This document shows, piece by piece, positions 36,487-45,024 of a stretch of DNA of 64,000 nucleotides. The stretch covers positions 682,001-746,000 of the forward strand of contig CAWIES010000004.1 in assembly GCA_963835215.1 (NCBI GenBank). The letters are read 5' to 3'. Each line of letters starts with the position of its first letter. Positions within the stretch are counted from its first letter, which is position 1. The translations under genes were made by a program, and so were the position numbers. The DNA comes from Roseiarcus sp963835215. Its GTDB lineage: Bacteria > Pseudomonadota > Alphaproteobacteria > Rhizobiales > Beijerinckiaceae. The notes below the pieces were generated by a model. The model was not told the DNA's origin. It saw nothing but the letters and a program-made list of their open reading frames with translations, and did not search any database.

Positions 36487-38306
36487 ATGCGACCAGCGGC
36501 GATTCTCATGCTTTTGGCGGCGCTCTCAGCGGCGCCGTTCGGCGCGGCTCGGGCCGACGAGCCAGCCTCCCCGCCGACCTACGCGATCGCCATGCACGGC
36601 GAGCCGGCGCTTGCGGCCGACTTCGCCCACCTGCCTTACGCCGATCCGCAAGCGCCTCAAGGGCGGCCGGCTTTCGCTCGCCTATCTGGGCGCCTTCGAC
36701 AGCCTCAACCCCTACAACGTCAAGGCGCTTGTCGACCGCCCAGGGGCTGATCGGCAACGTCTACCAATCGCTGATGATCGCGCTCGGCCGACGAGCCGTT
36801 CACCCTCTATGGCCTGATCGCCAAATCAATCGAGACCGACGATGCGCGCGACCGGATCGTCTTCCATCTCGATCCGCAAGCGCATTTTTCCGACGGCGTC
36901 GACGATCACCTCCGCCGACGTCTTATTCACCTTCGACCTGCTCAAGACCAAGGGCCTGCCCTCGCAGCGCGCCGCCTATGCGCTGGTCCGCAGCGTCGAG
37001 GCGCCCGACGACTAGACCGTTCGCTTCGACCTGACCGGCGCCGACGACCGCGAGTTGCCGCTGATCCTCGGCCTGATGCCGGTGCTGTCGCGCGCCCATA
37101 CCGACGCCGAGCATTTCGAGGACCAGACGCTCGCAGATCCCGCTCGGCTCGGGCCCCTACACGGTCGCCGAGGTCGAGCCCGGCCAGCGGCTGGTGCTCA
37201 GGCGTGACCCCAACTACTGGGCGCGCGATCTGCCGATCTCGCGCGGCCTCTACAATTTCGACGAAATCCGGATCGACTATTTCCGCGACGCTTCCGCGAT
37301 GTTCGAGGCGTTCAAGGCTGGGCTCTACGATTTCCGCATCGAGGACGATCCGACGCGCTGGCGCGAGGGCTACGACTTTCCCGCCGCGCGCGACGGTCGG
37401 ATCGTCGCGCTTGACCGTCCCCTATGGTCTGCCGAAGGGCATCTCCGGCTTCGCCTTCAACACCCGGCGGCCGATCTTCGCCGACGCCCGCGTGCGCGAA
37501 GGCGCTGGCGACGATGTTCGACTTCGAATGGATCAACGCCAACCTTTACGCCGGCGTCTATCAAGCGCTCGCAGCAGCTTCTTCGACGACAGCGAGCTTT
37601 CCTCGGCGGGGCGTCCGGCCTCCGACGAAGAGCGCGCCCTGCTCGCGCCGTTCCCCGGCGCGGTGCGCGACGACATTCTCGAGGGACGCTGGGCGCCGCC
37701 GGTCTCCGACGGCTCGGGCCGCGACCGGGCGCTCGCGCGTCAGGCGCTCGACGCTGCTCGGCGAGGCTGGCTACACGCTGCATGAGGGCGCGCTGCGCGA
37801 CGCGCGCGGCGCGCCGTTGGCGTTCGAAATCCTGGTCAAGACGCGCCAGGAGGAGCGGCTCGCGCTCGCCTATGGGCGCTCGCTGGCGACGATCGGCGTC
37901 AGCGCGAGCGTGCGCCTGGTCGACGAGGTGCAGTTCCAGCGCCGACGCGCGCGCTTCGATTTCGACATGATGATCGGCTCGTGGATCGCCTCGCCCTCGC
38001 CCGGCAACGAGCAGCGCAATCGCTGGAGCACGGCGGCGGCGACGATGGAAGGCTCCTACAACATTTGCCGGCGCCGCCTCGCCGGCGATCGACGCGATGA
38101 TCGCCGCGGTCGTCGCCGCGCGCGGGCGCGAGGATTTCGTCGCGGCGGTGCGCGCGCTCGACCGATTGCTGCTGTCGGGCTTCTATATCGTGCCGCTGTT
38201 CTACGCCCCCGACCAATGGGTCGCCTATTCCTCGAGCCTCGGCCACCCCGATCGAATGCCCCTGTTCGGCGTCGCGCTGGAAAGCTGGTGGCGCAAGCCG
38301 CAATGA
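36487..38306 (+). pseudogene. Peptide-type ABC solute-binding protein, many frameshifts and an in-frame stop
   Basis: Successive frames reconstruct about 602 residues of a family 5 extracellular solute-binding protein (YejA-like): signal peptide 'RPAAILMLLAALSAAPFGAARA', then 'GGRLSLAYLGAFDSLNPYN', 'GNVYQSLM', 'ADEPFTLYGLIAKSIET', 'DPNYWARDLPISRG', 'NFDEIRIDYFRDASAMFEAFKAG'-like sequence, 'GFAFNTRRPIFADARVR', and the tail 'DQWVAYSSSLGHPDRMP'. Breaks lie near 36655, 36738, 36785, 36902, 37131, 37413, 37500, 37564, 37574, 37752 and 38066; each repair removes one base (two near 37570), 11 in all, matching 2 modulo 3. TAG at 37013-37015 also interrupts 'SVEAPDD'. Despite this, family sequence persists throughout. 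No permease genes are adjacent. Confidence 0.75.
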
Positions 38307-38313
38307 ACGATGG

Positions 38314-38383
38314 CTGTAGGCGCGGTCGCCGACCGCGCCCCTCAACATAGGCGGAGAGACGCGGCCAACGGCCGCCTCTACAG
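38314..38383. repeat. Two-hairpin palindromic element after the solute-binding gene
   Basis: Outer inverted repeat CTGTAG (38314-38319) with CTACAG (38378-38383). Inside are GGCGCGGTC/GACCGCGCC (stem 9 bp, loop GCC) and GCGGCC/GGCCGC over AAC. This bimodular design is typical of REP-type elements. Confidence 0.6.
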
Positions 38384-38476
38384 GCGGCGCCCTTGGCGCG
38401 CTCGCCACGGGCGCCTAAATGTCATCGAGGGTCGGCCCGGCGATGGCGGATATGGGGCGACAGGAGACAGAGAGCC

Positions 38477-39145
38477 ATGAGCGCAAGCGCGGAGCCCTTG
38501 ATCATCGACGTCGTCAGCGACGTCGTCTGCCCGTGGTGCTATCTGGGCAAGCGGCGCCTCGAAGCGGCGATCCGCGACAGCGACGAGGGCCCAATTTCGG
38601 TGCGCTGGCGCCCCTATCAGCTCGATCCTTCGATCCCGCCGGGCGGCATGGACCGGCGCGCCTATCTCAGCGGCAAGTTCAAGGACGACTCGCGCCTGCA
38701 AGCGATCCACGACCATCTGACCGAGCTTGGGGCCGAAGTCGGCGCCGCCTACGCCTTCGAGAAGATCGAACGCGCGCCCAACACCCTCGACGCCCATCGC
38801 CTGATCCGCTGGGCCGACATCGGCGACCAGCAGAACGCCATAGTCGAGCGCCTCTTCCAGCTCTATTTCGAACAAGGCCGCGATATCGGCGATCAGGCGT
38901 TGCTGGTCGCGACAGCCCGCGAATGCGGCATGGACGCCGATCTTGTCGCCAAGCGGCTCGCCGAGGGCGACGACGTCGAAGCGGTTGAGGCCGAGATCGC
39001 CCAGGCGCAGGCGATGGGCGTCACCGGCGTGCCGTTCTTCATCTTCGCTTCGCGCCTAGGCGTACCTGGCGCGCAAGCCGTCGACGTGCTCGCCAAAGCG
39101 ATCGCCCAGGCGCGAGCGGCGAAGGCTGGCGTCGAAGTGGCGTGA
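38477..39145 (+). CDS. DsbA-family FrnE-like oxidoreductase, cytoplasmic
   Basis: 222 residues; ATG at 38477, GGAGACAG upstream. Thioredoxin-like fold with 'IDVVSDVVCPWCYLGKRRLEAAI' (CPWC at 18-21), a long helical insertion with 'RPYQLDPSIPPGGMDRRAY' and the cis-Pro loop 'TGVPFFIFASRLGVPGAQ'. This is the FrnE/DsbA subgroup, also called 2-hydroxychromene-2-carboxylate isomerase-like. There is no signal peptide. The family rearranges disulfides or binds glutathione adducts; the client is unknown. It stands alone between the palindromic element and DUF2336. Confidence 0.85.
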   Translation: MSASAEPLIIDVVSDVVCPWCYLGKRRLEAAIRDSDEGPISVRWRPYQLDPSIPPGGMDRRAYLSGKFKDDSRLQAIHDHLTELGAEVGAAYAFEKIERAPNTLDAHRLIRWADIGDQQNAIVERLFQLYFEQGRDIGDQALLVATARECGMDADLVAKRLAEGDDVEAVEAEIAQAQAMGVTGVPFFIFASRLGVPGAQAVDVLAKAIAQARAAKAGVEVA

Positions 39146-39217
39146 ACGCGTTCGCCAAAGAGGTTCATGCTGCAAGGCGTGCGCCCCTTCCTCTCTTGCG
39201 GGGGAAGGAAGAGATGG

Positions 39218-40639
39218 CTAGGCCGCCTCGGCGACGGCGGCGAGCATTTCGGGGGGAAGTTGCACCGCGGGCGCTGAGCTGTCCTCGCCCATGAGCGCGG
39301 CCATCGTCAGCTCAACGAGCGGCGCGCAGAAATCTTCCTGAGCTTCGCTCGCCTCGATCGGCGGCGCGTCGAACTCTTCGAGCGCCGCGGCGACGGCCTC
39401 GATCAGCAGCGGCGCGTAGCTCGGCCGCTCGAGACGCGGTGCGACAAAAGCGGGCGCCAAGCGCCAAGATTCATCGGCGTATTCGCGCGCGCTGTCGCGC
39501 GCCGCCTCGGCCGAGAAGCGCCACAACAACGACAGCATCGGCGCCAATCCCGGCTCCGCCCGCGCCTCGCAGGCAGCGATCGTCCGTTCGCACAGCGTGC
39601 GCGACAGACGCTCGCCGCGCGGCGCGTCGATCGCAGCGATGCCGGCGAGCGCGGCGCGGAAAGCCGGCAGGAACGCGGCCGGCAGGCGCGCCTTGGCATA
39701 GAGGGCCGCGAAGCCGTGGCCGTCGGGACGGCGGGCGAAGGCGGCGGCGCGCCGCGAGGCGAGACCGGAAAGTTCGCTCACAGCTTCGACGAAAAACTCG
39801 CGATCGCCCGAGAGCAGCGCCCGCATCAGCACCGCGACCGTCAGCGTGCCGGCACTGCGCATCCGGCGGGCGAGTTCGGCGAGCGCCTCGCCTCGGCTGG
39901 CGCTGAGGATGGTCACGGTCGCCTGGTCACGCGCGTCGCGGGCGATGCGCTGGGCGCGCCCAGGGCTCAACCAGTCGCAGCGGGCGGCGAAATCGGCGAG
40001 CGCGCGCGCCGTCGCCCCCGCCAGTTCGTTGCGCAAGGCGGGCGGCAGCCCCGGCCAGTTCGTCAACGCCTCGCGAATCTCGGCGTCCTCGCCCAACCGC
40101 TCGAAGACGCGCCATAGAGCGCCTGCGCGGATATCTGCGTCGAGATTGCCGAGCAGCGCGATCACCGCTTCGCGCTCCGCGATTTCGGCCAGAGCCGCCG
40201 CCAGCCCGGCGGTCAGCCGGGGCCTGCGAGCGATGGCGGTCTGGGCGAGCGCGTCGCCGACCGCCGCGCAATCGACGAGTTCCGCTTCCTCAAGCACCGG
40301 CGAGCGGCCGAGCACGACCGAGGCAACCTCCGCTTGGTCGGCCGCGAGCGCCAGCACGATGTGACGCGGCGCGTCGGCGGCGCTCGCCAATGCTTCCGCC
40401 AGCGAACGGCGCACCAGCGCGGAAGGGTCGTCGAGCACGGCGGCGAGGCCGAGTTCGACCTCGGCGCGGGTATCGGGCGGCAGATCGGAATAGAGATAGG
40501 CGCGAGCCAGCGCGCTCACCGCTTGCGCGCGCTCCTCGGCGTCAGCCCGTTGCGCAAAGGCCAGAAATCGGCGCACGATCCCCGTCTCGGCGACATCGAG
40601 CGCCACAGGCGGTTCGGCGATCGCTTGGAGGGCTCTCAC
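39218..40639 (-). CDS. DUF2336 domain protein
   Basis: 473 residues made of helical repeats. The DUF2336 region is recognisable: 'RFLAFAQRADAEERAQAVSALA', 'LAAVLDDPSALVRRSLAEALASA' (a HEAT-like unit), 'IVLALAADQAEVASVVLGRSPVLEEAEL', 'LTAGLAAALAEIAEREAVIALLGNL'. No membrane segment or catalytic motif was seen. Alphaproteobacterial DUF2336 proteins are found near signalling genes but have no established role. The Ala content is high and the tail is acidic. It is divergent from the MaoC gene, so the ~95-base gap carries both promoters. Confidence 0.75.
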   Translation of the reverse strand: MRALQAIAEPPVALDVAETGIVRRFLAFAQRADAEERAQAVSALARAYLYSDLPPDTRAEVELGLAAVLDDPSALVRRSLAEALASAADAPRHIVLALAADQAEVASVVLGRSPVLEEAELVDCAAVGDALAQTAIARRPRLTAGLAAALAEIAEREAVIALLGNLDADIRAGALWRVFERLGEDAEIREALTNWPGLPPALRNELAGATARALADFAARCDWLSPGRAQRIARDARDQATVTILSASRGEALAELARRMRSAGTLTVAVLMRALLSGDREFFVEAVSELSGLASRRAAAFARRPDGHGFAALYAKARLPAAFLPAFRAALAGIAAIDAPRGERLSRTLCERTIAACEARAEPGLAPMLSLLWRFSAEAARDSAREYADESWRLAPAFVAPRLERPSYAPLLIEAVAAALEEFDAPPIEASEAQEDFCAPLVELTMAALMGEDSSAPAVQLPPEMLAAVAEAA

Positions 40640-40733
40640 GGCTTGCTCTGCGGCGCTGGCGACGCAATCATTGTCTATTCTTCGCCGATTTAAGGTAAAC
40701 GCGCGATTAAGACGCGCACCCGAGAGGTTGGAA

Positions 40734-41234
40734 ATGGCCCATTCCCAGACGTCCCATCCGCGCGGCGGGCTCTATTTCGAGGATTTCGAGGTCGGCCGCC
40801 TGTTCCGCCATCGCCTCACCCGGACCGTCACGCAGATGGACAATATGCTGTTTTCCAACCTGACGCTCAACGCACAGCCGCTGCACATCGACGCGCATTT
40901 CTGCGCGACCGAGACGCAATGGGGCCGGCCGCTCATGAATTCGCTGTTCACCCTCGGGCTGCTGGTTGGCATTTCGGTCAACGACACGACGCTCGGCACG
41001 ACCATCGCCAATCTCGGCATGAGCGAGGTCAAATTTCCCGCGCCGCTGTTCGAAGGCGACACGGTGAACGCGACCACCGAAGTCCTGAGCAAGCGCCCAT
41101 CGCAATCGCGCGCCGACGCCGGCCTGGTCGAATTCCTGCATCGCGCCTTCAAGCAGGACGGCGCTCTGGTCGCCGAGTGCCGCCGCACCGCCTTCATGCT
41201 GCGGCGCCCAGATGCGACGACGAGCGCGGCTTGA
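40734..41234 (+). CDS. MaoC-family (R)-specific hydratase
   Basis: 166 residues; ATG at 40734 after AGAGGTTGG. Hot-dog fold enoyl-CoA hydratase: 'YFEDFEVGRLFRHRLTRTVTQ', 'FSNLTLNAQPLHIDAHFC' (catalytic Asp/His in an N-x-Q-P-x-H-x-D pattern), 'GRPLMNSLFTLGLLVGISVND', then 'FPAPLFEGDTVNATTEVL' and 'VEFLHRAFKQDGALVAEC'. One MaoC domain only. It ends three bases before the CitE-like lyase start, so the two are coupled. The pair suggests hydration and cleavage of branched CoA esters (mesaconyl/malyl type), but single-domain size differs from dedicated mesaconyl-CoA hydratase. Confidence 0.82.
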   Translation: MAHSQTSHPRGGLYFEDFEVGRLFRHRLTRTVTQMDNMLFSNLTLNAQPLHIDAHFCATETQWGRPLMNSLFTLGLLVGISVNDTTLGTTIANLGMSEVKFPAPLFEGDTVNATTEVLSKRPSQSRADAGLVEFLHRAFKQDGALVAECRRTAFMLRRPDATTSAA

Positions 41235-41236
41235 CG

Positions 41237-42109
41237 ATGCGCTCGCTGCTGTTCGTTCCCGGCGATAGCGAGAAGAAGCTCGCCAAGGCGCTGACGAGCG
41301 AGGCCGATGCGCTGATCGTAGATCTAGAGGATTCTGTCGCAGCGTCCGCCAAAGCGGCGGCGCGCGCGACGACCGCGGCCTTTCTCGCCGAGGCGCGAGC
41401 GCTCGCAAAGCGGCCGCGGCTCTATGTGCGCGTCAACGGGCTCGAAAGCGGGTTCGTCGCGGCCGACCTCGACGCCGTCATGGGAAACCCGCCGGACGGG
41501 ATCGTGCTGCCCAAATGCCGCGAGGGCGCCGACGTGCAGCGGCTCGCCGCCAAGCTCGCGGTGCGCGAGGCCGAGCATGGCCTCGCCGACGGCGCGACCC
41601 GCATTCTCGCCATCGCCACCGAATCGGCGCGCGCGCTGTTCGGCTTCGCCAGCTATCGCGGCGCCAGCGCGCGGCTAGAAGGACTCGCCTGGGGGGCGGA
41701 GGACCTCTCGGCTGATCTTGGCGCCGAGACCAACCGCCTGCCCAGCGGCGCCTTCGCTGCGCCCTACGCGCTCGCCCGCACGCTGACGCTGGTCGGCGCG
41801 GTCGCGGCTGAAGTCGCGCCGATCGATGCAGCTTTCACCAACTTTCGCGACGCCGAGGGTCTGCGCGCCGAGGCGGAAGCGGCCCGGCGCGACGGCTTTA
41901 CCGCCAAGATGGCGATCCATCCGGGGCAGATTGCAATCATCAATGCGGTCTTCACACCCTCCCCCGAGGCGATCGCAAAAGCCCGCGCGGTCGTCGCCGC
42001 CTTCGCCGCGGCGCCGGGCGCGGGCGTCGTGTCGCTCGAGGGCGAAATGCTCGACCTGCCGCACCTGACGCGGGCGAAGACGGTGTTGCAGCGGGCGGGG
42101 AAGAACTAG
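41237..42109 (+). CDS. CitE-like CoA-ester lyase (HpcH/HpaI aldolase family)
   Basis: 290 residues from the ATG at 41237, immediately after the MaoC stop. 'MRSLLFVPGDSEKKLAKALTSEADALIVDLEDSV' is the family start (Asp/Glu metal ligand in DLEDSV), 'RPRLYVRVNGLESGF' the phosphate/Arg site, 'GIVLPKCREGADVQRLA', 'ILAIATESARALFG' (Glu ligand), 'LAWGAEDLSADLGA' (Asp ligand) and 'AKMAIHPGQIAIINAVF' the CoA site. These lyases cleave malyl-, citramalyl- or methylmalyl-CoA. With the adjacent MaoC hydratase this is a two-step CoA-ester module; with an acyl-CoA ligase nearby on the other strand. Confidence 0.88.
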   Translation: MRSLLFVPGDSEKKLAKALTSEADALIVDLEDSVAASAKAAARATTAAFLAEARALAKRPRLYVRVNGLESGFVAADLDAVMGNPPDGIVLPKCREGADVQRLAAKLAVREAEHGLADGATRILAIATESARALFGFASYRGASARLEGLAWGAEDLSADLGAETNRLPSGAFAAPYALARTLTLVGAVAAEVAPIDAAFTNFRDAEGLRAEAEAARRDGFTAKMAIHPGQIAIINAVFTPSPEAIAKARAVVAAFAAAPGAGVVSLEGEMLDLPHLTRAKTVLQRAGKN

Positions 42110-42135
42110 GGCGAGCGCAGCGTGACGCGCCGACC

Positions 42136-43575
42136 TCAGGCGATCAGCCCAAGAGACGCCTTAAGTTCGTCGCGGCGAGTCTTGCCCATCGCGGTGCGCG
42201 GCAGCGCATCGACGACGAAGACCCGCGCCACTTCGAGGCCGCGCTCTGCGCACCAATCGATGAGATGGCCTTCGGCGATCGGCGCTCGCGTCACCACGGC
42301 AAGATTGATCTCCTCGACGCCACCCTCGCCGCGCACGCCAAAGGCCGCCACGTCGGCGACATTGGGATGTCGCAAGACAAGCTCTTCGATACCCTCGGGC
42401 GCGTGCTTAGCGCCGCCGGAGTTGATGACTTCCGACACCCGGCCTTCGAGGATCAGCATGCCCTCCTCGGTCAGCCGGCCGCGGTCGTCAGGATAAAACC
42501 AACCCCCCCGCAAGTTCGTGTGCGAGTTGTCCCGAGGAAATCCCCGCGTCATCGCTGGCGCGCGCACCCGTACGATCCCGGCGGCGCCGGCAGGGAGCGG
42601 ACGATCCTGATCGTCGACAATCTCGATGACGACGCCGGGTTGGGCGTAGCCAGTCGCGCCCTCCACTTCCGGCAACACGTCGGCAGGAGTCACGGACATC
42701 GACCCGACCTCGGTCGCGCCATACTGAATGGACACCTGCGTGCACAGATGGGCGCGCGCCTCTTTTAGCAGGTCAGGGCTCGTCCGTGCTCCGCCGACCA
42801 GCAGAGCCTTCACCGATGGGAGCGGAACCGCCGCGCGCGTCTGCTCCCGCACAAGATCGCGCACCTGTTGCGTCGAGCCGACGATGGCGTCGACGCGATA
42901 GGCGGCGGCCATCTGCAGCGCCTGGCGCGCCGAATTGGCGCACACGAGCGTGTCGCCATTGGTAAGCAGATGGGCCGAGACGCGAAACCCCCACGTGCCG
43001 CTCAATCGCAGAAGATTGAGCACGCGGCCGCGCACGCCCACGGCGTCGCCCGCTTCAAGCCCCCTCACCAAGCGGCGAAAGCCTCCTACACTCATCCACG
43101 CTGCTTTTGGTCGACCCGTCGATCCCGAGCTCACGTCGACCCGGCACAGCGCATCCTCGCTGGCGAAGGGGCGCGCCGGAGCGACCGATCGGCGCGGCCC
43201 GGCGAACCAGTCCTCGTCAACGAGTAAACGCCGAAAGCCTGGCGTGAGGGCGTCGCCAGGGTCCTGGAGATAGGTTCGAACGGGAAGATTGAGCGCGATG
43301 ATCTCTTCGGCCGTGTCGGCCGCCATACTCGGCTGACCAAGGCGGAAGAGCGCCGCCGAGAGAATTAGCTGGCGGATCGGACTCGCCACAGTGACGCAAA
43401 CGACCTCGTCCTGGGCAAGGTCAAGATCACCGATGCGCGCCTCAGCGCACAGGATGCCCTGCGCAAGCATGTCGAAGGTCACCAGCCGATCGACGAGAAT
43501 AATCGCCGGCTGCTCGGGACAGAGGCGCGCGTGATGCAGAATGCGGTCGGCAAACGTCGCGGGCGAGCCACGCAT
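42136..43575 (-). CDS. Acyl-CoA synthetase / AMP-dependent ligase
   Basis: 479 residues if started at the ATG at 43575 (GTG 43593 and TTG 43596 are alternatives that add 6 or 7 residues). ANL superfamily: P-loop 'VDVSSGSTGRPKAAW', 'STQQVRDLVREQ' region, 'SIQYGATEVGSMS' (A5), 'GWFYPDDRGRLTEEGMLILEGR' (A7/A8, Asp binds ATP ribose) and the C-terminal catalytic Lys in 'ALPRTAMGKTRRDEL'. Activates an unknown carboxylic acid as an acyl-adenylate. The lipid or aromatic substrate cannot be read off. It follows the outer-membrane gene on the same strand with a gap of about 20 bases and converges on the CitE-like gene. Confidence 0.85.
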   Translation of the reverse strand: MRGSPATFADRILHHARLCPEQPAIILVDRLVTFDMLAQGILCAEARIGDLDLAQDEVVCVTVASPIRQLILSAALFRLGQPSMAADTAEEIIALNLPVRTYLQDPGDALTPGFRRLLVDEDWFAGPRRSVAPARPFASEDALCRVDVSSGSTGRPKAAWMSVGGFRRLVRGLEAGDAVGVRGRVLNLLRLSGTWGFRVSAHLLTNGDTLVCANSARQALQMAAAYRVDAIVGSTQQVRDLVREQTRAAVPLPSVKALLVGGARTSPDLLKEARAHLCTQVSIQYGATEVGSMSVTPADVLPEVEGATGYAQPGVVIEIVDDQDRPLPAGAAGIVRVRAPAMTRGFPRDNSHTNLRGGWFYPDDRGRLTEEGMLILEGRVSEVINSGGAKHAPEGIEELVLRHPNVADVAAFGVRGEGGVEEINLAVVTRAPIAEGHLIDWCAERGLEVARVFVVDALPRTAMGKTRRDELKASLGLIA

Positions 43576-43596
43576 CGACGGCGTCTCGTTCACCAA

Positions 43597-44298
43597 CTAG
43601 AACCGGTAGTTGAGGCCAGCGCGGGCGACCTGGGCCGAATCCTTGAACTTGAACGTGTAGGCAGCGCCGTTGACGTAGCTCTGCGTCTCGCCGGGGAACT
43701 GCATGAAAAGGTATTCGGCCTTTACCGACCAATGGTTGTCGATCGCGTACTCGCCGCCCCCGCCGATCGTCCACCCCGTCGCCTCGCTGCGGCCGAGAGC
43801 GATCGGCGGCGTGAACTCACCACTGCCGCTGTTGTTGTGCAAATCGGCGAACACGACCCCGCCCGTCACGTAGGGCAAGAAGCGATCGAAAGCGATGCCC
43901 GCGCGGGCGCGCAGATCGCCGTAGAACGGCAGATTTGCCGAGTGGGTTACTGTAGTGCCAAACAATCCGCCGTCGCTACCCTTCGCGCTCGACCAGTCGA
44001 GGTCGCCCTCGGCGCCGACGACAAAGTTCGAGATTTGGTAATTGTAACCCGCTTGCACGCCGCCGACAATTCCCGAAGTGCTAAGCGCGTCCATCCCACC
44101 TTCAGCGAAATCGGACGCGACGGAGTCCCGCGACCATAGGCCGCCGAGGTTGGCGCCAACGTAAAAACCGCTCCAGGTGAATATCGGCGGCGCAATATAA
44201 GGGGCCGGTGCGGCCTCGGCGCTGGCCAGACCGCCGCCGAAGGCGCCCGAGGCGAAAACGGCGCACAACCCGGTCGACCCCAAGAGTGAACGTTTCAT
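43597..44298 (-). CDS. Omp25/RopB-type outer-membrane beta-barrel protein
   Basis: 233 residues from the ATG at 44298 ('MKRSLLGSTGLCAVFASGAF'), a signal peptide ending near 'ASAEAA'. The mature protein begins 'APAPYIAPPIFTWSGFYVGANLGGLW', the classic start of the Rhizobiales outer-membrane proteins of the Omp25/Omp31 (porin-like) family, with alternating beta strands 'GVQAGYNYQISNFVVGAEGDLDW' and ends 'VARAGLNYRF' with a C-terminal Phe for outer-membrane insertion. About eight strands. Function: structural. It is the first gene of a probable pair with the ligase. A candidate promoter is at 44341-44369. Confidence 0.9.
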   Translation of the reverse strand: MKRSLLGSTGLCAVFASGAFGGGLASAEAAPAPYIAPPIFTWSGFYVGANLGGLWSRDSVASDFAEGGMDALSTSGIVGGVQAGYNYQISNFVVGAEGDLDWSSAKGSDGGLFGTTVTHSANLPFYGDLRARAGIAFDRFLPYVTGGVVFADLHNNSGSGEFTPPIALGRSEATGWTIGGGGEYAIDNHWSVKAEYLFMQFPGETQSYVNGAAYTFKFKDSAQVARAGLNYRF

Positions 44299-44340
44299 GA
44301 GTTGGCCCCAGCCGCGGCGGGTCAATTCTTGCCCACTCAG

Positions 44341-44369
44341 ACTATACCGTTCGAGTGTGCTCAAGTCCA
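44341..44369 (-). promoter_or_regulatory. Candidate promoter of the outer-membrane barrel gene
   Basis: On the minus strand TGGACT (-35, 44364-44369), a 17-base spacer, TATAGT (-10, 44341-44346), about 40 bases before the ATG at 44298. The -10 is good and the -35 only fair. Confidence 0.35.
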
Positions 44370-44571
44370 CGCCTCGAAGTCTGCAGGCCGTCCCATCCCG
44401 TTCGGCAAGTCGCAGTCGCGGAATGGCTGCTTCTCAACGGCAATGGTCTGATCGACAAGCGCCTTTCGGCTCGGCGAGCGATCGGATGGCGACGGCGGGC
44501 GTTTGGCGGACTGTGTCGTCTGGGGCACGCGCGCCAAGAAAAGGCATTGAGGTGAGCGGCGCGCGGCCGGC

Positions 44572-44868
44572 CTAGCGCGTCGCACGCACTTCGAAGACCG
44601 GCGGCGCGACCTCCAACTCGTCTTTTTCGACGAGCTCAACGCTGAGCACCCTCGCCCCCGGCGGCCCGCGCCGCAGCGCGGCGATCAGCGCCTCGACCGC
44701 GTCGGCAGGGCCGGAAAGAAGCGCCTCGACTGAACCATCCGCGCGATTGCGCACCCAGCCCGCGACGCCGAGGCGCAGCGCCGCGGTTCGGGCGAAATAG
44801 CGATAGCCGACGCCTTGCACTCGCCCCTCGACGACGACGCGGCGGGTCAGCGTGTTTGCGCCGTTCAT
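44572..44868 (-). CDS. acyP: Acylphosphatase
   Basis: 98 residues. The two active-site residues are in place: Arg23 in 'GRVQGVGYRYFARTAA' and Asn41 in 'VAGWVRNRADGSVEAL'. Hydrolyses acyl-phosphates such as acetyl-phosphate. The ATG at 44868 is in 'TTAACC' context with no clear ribosome-binding site. It diverges from the metallophosphoesterase gene with a gap of about 155 bases. Complete and normal length. Confidence 0.93.
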   Translation of the reverse strand: MNGANTLTRRVVVEGRVQGVGYRYFARTAALRLGVAGWVRNRADGSVEALLSGPADAVEALIAALRRGPPGARVLSVELVEKDELEVAPPVFEVRATR

Positions 44869-45024
44869 GGTTAACGCCTCTCTCGTCAGGCGATCGCGAG
44901 TATCGCGGCTGCGCGCTGAACCGGCAATCTCGCGCGTCGACGCGCGCCCAGTGTCATCCCGCCGACATGAGAATCTGTGCAAGGAAAAGACAAAAGAGCC
45001 CTCTCCGCTTCCAGCGAGGCAGCC

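Noticed and set aside
30132..38306. Programmed ribosomal frameshifting as the explanation for the many broken genes
   Set aside because: The break sites share no slippery heptamer, stop-coupled site or downstream structure. A handful contain GCGCTCG, but this string is very common in the window. Eleven shifts in one gene would make expression negligible.
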